Below, one piece after another: positions 11,862-23,800 of a stretch of 64,000 nt of DNA. The notes below the pieces were generated by a model. The model was not told where the DNA came from. It was given only the letters and a program-made list of their open reading frames with translations, and searched no databases. The stretch's first letter is position 1. The number at the start of each line of letters is the position of its first letter. The stretch is from Chondrosia reniformis (lineage: Eukaryota; Porifera; Demospongiae; Chondrillida; Chondrillidae), in NCBI GenBank assembly GCA_947172415.1, contig OX359192.1, positions 2,234,501-2,298,500 on the forward strand. The letters run 5' to 3'. Made by a program: the position numbers and the translations under genes.

Positions 11862-14800
11862 ATGTCAGGGAAACGAACTTGGAATGAACCGTGGATGGAG
11901 GAGATGTACCTCAAAATTAGAAATGGTAGTCTTGACGAAGTGAGTTCTATGAATGTCTTTATTATTGATACTGACTCATATGTGTGCCTTGGTCTGTGTA
12001 TAGGTCAAGCAATGTGTTACTGAAAGAAATGTTAATATACCAATGGAATACAGAGGTTTTGGACAGTATTATGTCACTACACTGTTGCATGTAGCAGTGT
12101 CCTGTGGTGATACCAGAATAATGGAATACTTTATTGAGCTTGGTGCTGACCTGAATGTGACAGCATATGACCCAGATGTGAATACATTTGCTTTACCATC
12201 TAAAGTAGCACCATTACTCATAGCTGTGAAGAAAGGAGTAAGTCCAATTTTCATGTTTTGCTAATCCCACACAATGTGCTATATCTGGTAGTACTATATT
12301 GTCTATCTCATACATTTACAGGTCTCTAGACTGCTAACATTATACTCTAGCTGAAGACTAATACAGGGGTGTAGGTACCATATAACCAGGGTGGGCTTGA
12401 TCCCCCTTAGATTGGGGGCTCAGCCCCACTTAGAATATTAACTAAATTTGAAATTATGTTCACTTATTACTGTACCTAGGCTAACCACTTATAGCAGATG
12501 CATTTTTGTGGTCAATGTATATAATGACCAGATTGATTAAACAGGGCTACACTCAGACCTGAAGCACGAGCACTCATTCAACGTCCCCGTCCATATTACA
12601 TAACAGTAATGAATTAAATAGCCAACACGGACAGGCGCTGGGGGTTGATGCTGTAGTCACGAGGCAGGAATGTGATTTACTGTACTTGGTATAACATGAA
12701 TATGCATTATGCAATCAATGAAATCACACCAATATCGATATAGTAAAATCGGTACTTGAAGTTATTTCAGCCCCCCTAATCTTCCTACATCACTGCTATA
12801 TATTATTATACGTATACAGGTTTATAAACTATAAGTTCTAGACTTAATGGATCAATCTAGGACTAGTTTTCGCAGGCCTTAAATTCAAGTTTTCGAGTGT
12901 CTAAAGACACGTCACTGAAAAAGACCCTTGGGGTCGAAACGTCTGACATTCAAGAGAGACAACAAAACTGTGTCTTTAGACGTTCTAAAAGTCGAAAGAA
13001 GATCCTTTCAAAAAATAACTTTCTTTGCAACGTTTTGCCTATCACAGGCTTCATCATGCAGGCAAAATACAGAAATGATATTGAAAACTAACTAATTTAT
13101 AGGTTGAGGTGATATATGTAGTGACAGTCAATGAAATGTTTTGATGTTGTGTATAGACATGTGTCTAATGAAGTATTGTTGGATAATTCTGTTTACAGAG
13201 GACCAAATATTGAGTGCCATACTGGATTTAGGGGTACCCTGAATCCAGGTTGTATGTCCTATTTTGTACAGATATAAATACTCTCCTTGACCTTTCTCTC
13301 GAACCATTGGGGTTCCCTTTCTATGATGGTGGCATTGTCCAGTCTGGAGTGTGTAACATTACTTCCACATGGACTGCATTTGCATTCTTGTGGTCCTTAT
13401 TCTTCACTGCATATGTTATTTTTCTGTTGACCTTTCACATTCATTAAAAGTCTTGTTCCTGCTCAGTGCTAATGGATCTTCTGGATGTATTAAGCGTATT
13501 TAAAAGAGGCTATTCTCATCTAACTCTGGATTATTAGGTCATGAATTTGATGTAATAATAATCATTTCAATTAAGTGGGTGGATGCACCTTTTCAATTAA
13601 AAACAAAAAATTATTGCCAACATAACTTTTGCAGTGTATATAGTAGTTAGTATGGTAGCTGAACTAGAAGCAGCAAGAGTATAACCTAGTGCTTTTCCTG
13701 TCCCGTGACTTTGTTTGAAATTTTACACCACATAAATAATTCCTATAAATCCTCACATAGATGTACTAGGTAATAATGTACGTATGTCAGAAAGTTTCAG
13801 AAATCTATATAACTTAAACGATAATTAATTAAGATGTAATAAATCAAGTTCTCTATAACTGTTTACAATAATGGGATGTCATGTATATAATTACATAGTT
13901 ATGCTATTGCATTATCACCGGAAGGAATGGTTCATGGATTGTTTGCCCACTGGTGTGTCTTGGCAAGGCAAACTCTGGAAGGATTGCCATCTTGTAAAAA
14001 CGGATCAGTTTTGACTTCGCTTCTTCCCAGAACTTGGAATCGAAGGTTATCCATTCAACTAAGAAGCCACATTGTGTCCACACAATGAAGCTGCACCTGA
14101 AACTGCATGAATGTTTTGTGATGGCAAGCATTCCTTGAATTTGGTAGAAGTAGCTCTTGGCGCAATGTAAATGTAGTTACAATGTAAATGTTGCATGTGA
14201 TTTTGAGCTCTATGTTGCCGTCTTGGCACCGTCACAAAAGACAATATTAGACACGTACACTCCATTTGGACCATTCCCTTACGGGGTCGGCCATCTGTTT
14301 TGATATGTAGGTATGATAACCTATCTATTGCAGAGTGATTAGAAATGTCCACAATACATTATATATCAGTCAATCAATCAATGAATATGTCCCCAAACAT
14401 GGGATTGTTCTTACATGTGACTATAAGACAGTTCAGTTCATCTAATTCTGTACAGAGATTCAACATAATCCTGCTCAAAGTGCATCGCTCCATCTTTTTA
14501 TGGGCCTCCCCTTCTTTCCTGCAGGTTTTACATTTCTTACTCTGTTTAGAAAGCTACCATCATTCTCCATTACCTATCTCTTCAAGCCTCTTTCCTTTTC
14601 ACCTGTGCTACCACGCTCTGCTTTAATTTCTCTCTTATATCTTCATTTCTCACACTAATTTGATATAAGATATAATAAGAGTTTCTTCTAATTTATCTTT
14701 GAAAGGGTTCATCTTTCGACCTTTTTGAACATCAGTTGGATGTTCTCATTGCTGAAGAAGACCCCTGGGGTGGAAACATCGGTCAAGAAGATCCAATTGA

Positions 14801-17800
14801 ATGATCAAACCTAATTTTTTAATTCTCTTTGTAACTTGTTGAATGTACTAGTACACTGATTATTACATAAAATTTATGTAATTTAAAGATTTATTAATTG
14901 GCCCCCATGCAGAAGTACGTTAGTACACTTAAAAGCCGAACTTTGTAAACAAAGTATATATACACATGTCTCTGTCAAAGTATGTATGTAAACAGTATTG
15001 TGCAAAGCGTATGTTTTGTACGTATTAATTGGGTGGGTGCCTACGTACGTATGTAGGTCATTAGGTAAAACTGCTAATATACGTACTTATATACTGTTAT
15101 TGTATGTACATTACATATACGTAGTTACTATTGTAATCATAAATTCTGATTTCTGACACTGCTTTATAATTTAATATAGAAGGACAGCCACTGAACTTTG
15201 TATTTATGATTTTATCTTTCTTATGTTTGTTTACTTTAACTAGGTCAAAGTGGCAAAGTTGTTACTTGATCATCATTGTGAGGTGGATCCAGTGGCTAAG
15301 GATGGTGAAACACCACTTTTCAATGCTTCACTGAATGGAAATGTAGAAATGTGTCAACTACTAGTAAGAACAATCATATTAATGTTATTGTTCATATTTA
15401 AGAGATATTAATACATACAGTAGGTACATAAAGTGGTACTCTGTGCACAACATTTTCCTGACACTAATTCCTGACAGACCTGGTCTACGTATTTAGAAGT
15501 TTATCGTGAGTAATCTAAAACAGCATTCTGCAAGCAAGATGTGTAATTATCAGCTTTAATAACACTTTTAGATTTAGAAAGAAACTTCTGTAGCCACTCT
15601 ATTTCAGAGACAGAGTAGGTTAGAGGACCCTTTTAAGTGTTACTGGATCGTGTATTTCTCCTGTGTTTTTGTGAACTTTATATCCTTGTATATTGGTGAA
15701 ATGTTTATACTATATAATAAGAAATTGCCTTGCCCTGTTGATTTTTGTTAATCAGTTTCTACTGTAGCTAAATTGTTTACTAGCTTGTCAGCCATGGTAA
15801 CAAGTATCATACGTATGTCCAGAATGCCTTATTAGGGAAGGCTATTTAAGATTTCTATGAATTTAGAATTGGGACAGTTTCCAAGTTTCTAAATAAGATT
15901 TTCTGTGTTTTGTAAATCTAGATTTGCAAGCTGATTGATTCACCATGCAATCTGCCTTCATTCTGTTGGTTGCCTAACCTCTTCAAAACACCTCTATACA
16001 GCCATAGGCTCATAGCTGCTTCATATCAAAATATGTAGAACCAACAAGATTTTCAAAACATAGATAACCTATATGTCTGTAGTTACATTGAGTGGCCCTT
16101 ACATGTACGCACCTTGTATAAGTAGACTCTGAGGTACTCACTCATTTACATTGTCTTTACTTGGGTAAGCCAGAAGTGAGCCCCCCCACGTAGGCCATAC
16201 AATGGCTTCCTTTGTCCCAGAGAGGCTGGTTTTACAGTGCCTAATCAATCGCACAGTTTGATCTATTTGCTTAAGTTTTGTGTCTTTTACTTTCAGGAAG
16301 CAGTCTCATCGTGTATATTGTGGCCTTTGGTATCAGCTTTATTTAATGTACACTTTAACGGTATGTTTACCTTGACTTTTCTAGGATACCTTATAGTCCT
16401 GACCTGAATACCCTCCTTCATATGCCTATATCCATACTTGTGCATGCTAGATAATATTTTTTCTCAACATTTTGGTCAAGTTACTTCATGCCTAATAATT
16501 TAATCCTTGGACCTATTTATGATCATATATCACATTACCAGGACAACCGGGTGATATCTGGGGTGTTATAAACCTTATATTTCACACTTAAACTAGTGAT
16601 AAATGTTATATCACCAGTAGGCCTACTCGTGTTTACTTATCATCACCTTTACAATTGATTCAAGTCATACCGTAATTCGGGAAATTTTCGTTGTTAAAAT
16701 ATTTTCGTGGTTGGCTCAAACCACGAAAATTTATCACACGAAATATTTTTAACAATGAATAATAACACGTTGTACAATCTACGTATATGTAAACGCAACA
16801 CAGCTGAGCGCGGCCAAAATGGCGCTATGCGATACCTGCAGCGCAAGGACGGTTTACCGGACCCAAAGGGCTCGCTTCCTTTTGTAATCCTCCATTTTCT
16901 CAATGTAATTACGTAACGTGTATAAATTTTCGTGGTAATATATTTTCGTGGTAGCCCCCAGACCACGAAAATATTTTAACACGAAAATTTTTCCCACGAA
17001 AATTTCCCGAACTACGGTACGTGATATATATTCATTATACCACACTCAAGTGTGAAGCTAAGTGATATCCGCCCTCGACCTTCAGTCTCGGGCAGATATC
17101 ACTTATGCATCACACTTGAGCGTGGTATAACTACTACATATCTATGCAATCTCCTTTCATACAATGGCTTGATAATACTTTCTCCGGTTTGGCTTGCCCC
17201 AGAAAGTGTACATTCTCCTAGTAGAAATATGTACAATGTTGTTAGAGGCAATATCTTGTGAAACCGATTTTACTAGATAACTCGATCAAGTCTGACTATC
17301 ATACCTACTTGCTATGTTAAACATACTGTATAGTGATGTGTACTTAGACCATATATAGATTACCTATACTATGTAGTATAGATAATCTTAGCTTAGACAT
17401 CACTTTGTTACATGTGCCAAGTATACATACGTACGTATGTGAGTGCCGCCAGTAGAAATCCCATAAAATGGCCATAGGTAGTTATTGAAAAAAATGGCCG
17501 TCATATACTTATATATACAATTTCATGATTAGTTATCCAGAACATTTGAGTACATGGAATTAAGTTGGTGTAGGCACATACATAGCTAACTAACTAAATG
17601 TTCCATGGACCTGTAGTTGCTGTATGGAGCTGATCTATTCAGACAGAATAAGAGAGGCAAAACAGCTTTGCAAATGGTATGTTTCAAGTGGTTGCATTTT
17701 TGTACATGTAAAATTGCATTGTAGTAGAACTTTAGACAGATTACCACAAAGGTTTTATTGTTTCTATCATTAACTGTAGCTACATGGAAGTTATATTCTG

Positions 17801-20800
17801 AAGTCTCACGAAAGTACAGTGAATTCTATTTCTTTAGCCATTAAGAATGGTCTAGTAAATAAGGTTTGTACACACATTGCTTATCATGATAATTCTATTT
17901 TGTTGTATTCACTTTATTGAAAGTACGTATTACATTGTACGTGTGTTGAACATATGATACATATGAAAAAATCTAATATACCATTTTCCTACATGCTATG
18001 CCTATTCTGTTAAAAAGCCAATAGGGGAACTAAACCCGAAGAGAGCTTTGGATGAAGATACATGAGTCTTTTCTTTCTTCAGACAGCTGTTTCTGTGAAC
18101 TCCACCCTTCATCAGTGATCCTAGGAGTCTTTGTCTTTTTGATCTTCTGTGAATTCTTGGCATGCTTACATTGTACGTCTGTTGAAATGTTCCAACTCAG
18201 ACCATGTGTACATATTCTGTTATGTGATACTTGTGTTCAGGTGAAAGAGTTGGTTTCATGGAGGAACGTCAACACAAAGCTACAGACTGAGGAAGGTCTT
18301 AACACTGACTTCATCCATTTAGCTGTGGAGAGCAATGAAACAAGTGTTGTGAAGTACCTCCTTGAGGTTGGGGCTAATTTGAAGCACAGTGGATCTAGCC
18401 AGCCCTTACTACACACAGCAATCGACAGAGAGGTATAATACTTTATTTAATAAGAGTGTTCTTGTCTGAATGTTTGCAAGCTTATATACTTACACCTTAG
18501 TAATGTTATGTTTACAGAAGCTTTTGATAATGCCTGCAATAGGGTAATGTGGTAGTACCTATGGTGAATTCTATTTAACAGCTATATAAATAGGTAGCAT
18601 ACAGTAGATGCTAATGTGTAATGGACTCCACGATGAAATGTATTTTCCATATTTATAATGTTACCCATTGTTATTACAGAGCACATTCCATTTAAGTTTT
18701 TTACTACACACTGTATCATCTGTAAATGTTTAAAGTACCTGATAGAATAGATAAAATGCTGTAATTTTATTGTTATTATTTTATTTTAGGTATTAATAAC
18801 ACATGTATGTATGTATGCACGTATATGCATACAGCACATGACAGTATAAAAACCACATATTCATACATGTTTGATGTTAGTATATAGTGTGTGTGTCGTA
18901 TTGTTGACTGGAATCTATTAAGAATTTTTAGTGTACTGCATTAATTCGTTGGGTGTTCTTTTATCTTAAAATCTCACAAATAATGCAATTTAAATTAACT
19001 CTTACTTTTTATTATTTAGAATTTTGAAATTATTCAATTATTACTTCACTATAAATGTGACGTGAATGCAGTAGCTGAAAATGGCCAAACAGCACTGCAT
19101 AAGGCCACACAGAAGGGAGACAAGAAGGTTTGTGAACTATATGCTGGTGGTTTGTAATCGTTTTCCATTCTACCATTTTCTATGTTATCAGTGACAATGG
19201 TCTGGTAAAATAACACATGGTAATCCCTTTATGGGAGATGGCGTCAGCAGAGACAAACAAGTCCTGTTTTATATCTGTATAATGAGTAATGCAAAAGTTG
19301 CGTATGTAATATGATTATTCTACAAATTTTCAATAACCATCTTTTTACTTAATTGCTAACAAATTAAATCAGAGCAGTAGGTACACATATGTTATAGACT
19401 AACAGTGCCATGTGTAACCATATACCAGACCATTGTGTACATACTGTACTAGCTTCTATCAATTTCAGCTATTTTGTTATTTTGATGTAGTGGTTGTGGG
19501 AGGAAGCAACAAATTACCCTTGTACCTGTGTCGCATACGTATGTAGATACTAATAATTTCTCTACTACTGTATATAGCAACTATTTTATTGAATGTTAAC
19601 TATACTGGTACACTTAACTATATTATTTGTAGGCTGAAATTGTGAAGTTGTTACTAAGTCACAATTGTGAGGTAGACCCAGTTGATGACTACCTGCAGAC
19701 ACCTCTACACAAAGCTACTGTGAATCAAGATGTTGAATTGTGCAGAATTTTGGTAAGGCCTGCAGTAATTAACATATTTAGTGCATCTAGAATATCTTTG
19801 AAATGGTTCATCTTTAGTTTTTGAGTGTCTAGAGAAGCAGTTTGTTTGTTTTTGGAATTGAACATTTCAGCCCTGGAGGTCTTCTTCAACGACTTAAAAC
19901 CAGGGTCAAAAACATCTGATTCCAAAAACTTCTCTCTTCTTCTTCTCACAAGACAGTGATTATATGATAAGGCTAATCATACAGAAGTTGCATATATACT
20001 GAAATTTAAGTAACTTAACCATACACTTCTGTGTTTGGGCGCACCATTCCTACTTGAGGTTAGTGTGCCCAAACACAGAAGTGTATGGTTAAGTTACTTA
20101 AATTTCAGTATATATGCAACTTCTGTATGATTAGCCTTATCATATAATTACTATCTTGTTTCGATACCTTTTGCTGATGTATTAGTGAACACTGCCATTC
20201 CTACTTCTAACATCATTTTTGTAAATGTTTTTTACATATTTACTTGTATAAGTATATATGGTTAAAGTTAATACGTATACATGGTATATACATGTTATGA
20301 GTTTTTTGTGTTCACATGTAGCTCAAGTATGGTGCTGATGCTAGCAAACCAGACAAAAGGAAGAAGAGCCCATTGCATTTGGCCTCTACAGTAAGTTAAG
20401 AGCTGATTGATTTATAACAGTAATTATACTGGAAGAACTGCATACATAAACACCATTATGTAACAAAAAAACTTCAAAATTGGATCATCCATATATTATA
20501 AAAGGGGCAATACAAGTTAAATAAAAACATTCAAAAATTAAGTTAAAAGTAGGGATGGCACTATAACAGTGATTGGCACTTCTAGAAAAAGTAACGAAAC
20601 AAGAAAGTGATCATATGGTAAGGCTAACATTGCAGAAGTGGCATACTGAAACTTAACTATACACATCACTTGTATGTTTGGGCGCATCATGGATATACTA
20701 GAAGTAGGGATCGATGCACCCAAACATAGAAGTGATGTGTATAGTTAAGTTTCAGTATGCCACTTCTGCAATATTAGCCTTACCATATGATCACTTTCTT

Positions 20801-23800
20801 GTTTCGTTGATAATACATTGGATAGGGCGGCCATGTTTTTTCGGCCATCCCTACTTGATATGAATAGATACTACTTCACCAACAATCAAGTACTACACAG
20901 TGCATATCCATGTGTATAAGAAATCTTCATATTTCACTTATATTGTCCTCATTCTCATAAATTAAACATTACAATGTTAGCTGATTACATTATACTATAC
21001 AGTACAATCCACATAATTCAAATCTATTTTTGCTTTTTGATTATTCAAATATAACTCTGGTTCGCAGTATAGTACCAGTACATCAATTTCATTGGGAACT
21101 TTCACTTATTTCTGATCGCAACCAAAGAGAATACCTTTAACAGTTGACTTGTCATTAATCTTTCTCATGCATGCAGTGCTGTGTTATCTCTAGTTATGCA
21201 ATGCTTACAGTACCAGAAACTATATAGAAATTATCGATCGCATGTACAGCGCTCCATCTAGAAAGAAGAAAAAGGACTTTGCTACTGAAGTAGAAATTCC
21301 AGCGAGCAACTCTTTTACATTATTTTACTTTTTGTACAACTCCTGATAATTCAAAATTCAAATTTTTCATGATCCCTAGAAATTCGAATTAAGTGGATTA
21401 CACTCTACGTATGTATGTAGACATTTTTATCATTTTATGCCTTTAACAATCTATTCATAAAAATAACATAACTTATCTTATTTATTGGTAACTTCCTTAC
21501 AGGTGAATACGTATGTATTTACCAAGTTTACATTATCAATTAAATATTTTTCATTTTTTCTTTTGTCTCTACAGAATCTTTTGCTAAAAAATAATACCGA
21601 ATTACTGGATGTTCTTCAAACTGTCAAGAAAGATGACAACATAAATTCTAATTCTCCAGAAGCTGCTCCCCTGAACTCTAGCGAAGCTCCAGACAAGTAT
21701 GATGGTGACATACAAGAACCTACTGTAAGTTACATAGTTAATCTGTCTAGCTGAAGTTTGCATAAGCACTTGTAATAGCTTATTGATAAATAAAATATTG
21801 TATACTTTTAGCAATCAGATGTGGAAGATGAAGCTAATGTTATCGAAGGGAATGAACCTGACCAACAAGTAAGAAAAGATGTTAATTATATGTAGGAGAG
21901 TTCTATCAAATGTAAAGATTTATTAACTTTGAAATTACTGTTTTTCTATCAATTCTAGTTATGGTATGAGGAATATGAGAAAGCTCGTAATGCACGTGGA
22001 GCTGTTGTTGTTAACCTGGGTAGAGTGGTACTGACTGGATCCCCTGAAGTGGGAAAGTCTTCCTTTAAGTACCTTCTTCTTCACAACAAATCAAAAGAGA
22101 TGAACACAAGTACTGGAGTACTGGAGAGACCAGAAGTAGTAGCTGTGACTTCTGAACAATTCCATGTTGACCAGTCTGTCTGGACACTGATCACAGACAC
22201 CGAGATGGAGGAATCAGTCCGCAAAACCATTCAGGAAGATGAATTTATGGAAAAGCCAACCTTCCCTGCTGTTGAAGAAGCTGAGCTGAAGCCAAAAGTG
22301 CAATCTCCTGATAGAGATGGTACTGAAATTCCACCATCTCCTCCAATCATTGAATCTGCCTCAACTGAGCACATTGGTGAAGCCTCTCCTCCAGACACCT
22401 TGCCACATAGCTCTGAGAGGGAACCACACCTTACTGCCACTGCAATGCCACAAAAAGATCAACCTAGAGATATTGTATCTCTTTTGATTGAAGCTCGAGA
22501 AGAGCTCCTGAAGACCACTGATGTAGGTCAGCTGAGTCTGAAAGAGAATACCTTTGTCCATCTTTTGGACACTGGTGGGCAACCTGTGTTTCAAGATGCC
22601 TTACCCTTCCTCCTCACCTTACCAGCTACATACATCAATGTCTTTAATGCCTCAGTCGACCTCAACGACCCTGTTAAGGTTACCTACCGCCCTGAACCTG
22701 GTTCAACACAGTCCATTTCTTGTTTTCAAAGTGGCTTGGAAATGATGATGTACCAGCTATCCAGTGTGTACACAATGAAATTCAAGAAAGCCAAGCTTCC
22801 TCAAGGAATCCAGGAACCTGATTTCAGGATCTTCATAGTGGCCACTCACAAGGACAAGCTGCTTGAAAGAGAGAATTTTCAGGAATTCCTACGAGCTAAC
22901 ACAGCATGCTTGAGTCAGTTGGAGGACAAGCCTTACTTTAGCCACATTGTTCCAGCCAGTGAAGACAATATTGCTTTCCTTGTTGATAACCTGATGTACG
23001 AGGAAGATGGTAGATCTACCACAATTGAAGATCAGGAATTTGTGGATAAACTCCGCTCCCTGCTTTCTGCCAAAAATGGCTGTCTTCAGTTGGAAATGCC
23101 TTTAATGTGGTTCCTACTTGATGCCATCACAAGCCGTACCAAGCAGAAGTACATTCTGTTTGATGATCTCAAAGCATTCTGCCTCTCCAGCGGTTATATC
23201 GACAAGGAAGATGCTGACAAGCAGTTCCTAGCCTTACTTCGTCTGTTCCATGTGCTAGGGCTGTTTACTTACTATGAGCTACAACCTGCAACTCCAGCTA
23301 TCAACTGGATCTGTACCGATGTTACCGTGTTTTTCAAGGAGCTATCAAAGCTTCTTTCCATTCCGTTTTACAAAATCAAGCCTGATTCACACCGAGCAAC
23401 AAAGCAATTTAAAAAATTTGGCTTAATAAATACACAAAATTATTGTGCCCTATTTGAAGAATTAGGAATCAGCCCTGATGTTCCTACTGACTGGCTGCTA
23501 CAGGTTTTTTATAAGCTCCACCTTTCTACAAAGATAGAATCGAGCCCAGATATTTATTTTATGCCAATTGTCTTGCCTAATAGAAGCACAGAGATTCCAC
23601 AGCATTGTTGTGTGATTGAAAATCTGTGCTTCACCTACAATTACACAACTACTGATTGGTCTGAAGATTTGCTTGACATCCCAAGAGGAATCTTTTGCAA
23701 GCTAGCAGTTCAGCTGGTCAACAGTGGTAGGTATAAACCTTGCCCTAAAGAGTCTGATAAGTCAACAATCAAGATCCTTTGGAATGGCCTAGAGCTCTAC

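Larger units (their letters stand above)
13100..17616 (+). other. Copy B introns 2 and 3
   Basis: Apart from exon 15244-15363 and the elements listed separately, this stretch is noncoding. The 60 bases before the exon are nearly identical to those before each alpha exon of copy C. The part 16140-16290 matches 35320-35470 in copy C, so the intron is shared between paralogues. An open frame at 13250-13447 has hydrophobic composition but no recognised family. Confidence 0.6.

Noticed and set aside
17352-17391. Short palindrome AGATTACCTATACTATG...
   Set aside because: Small and AT-rich; expected by chance in this composition.
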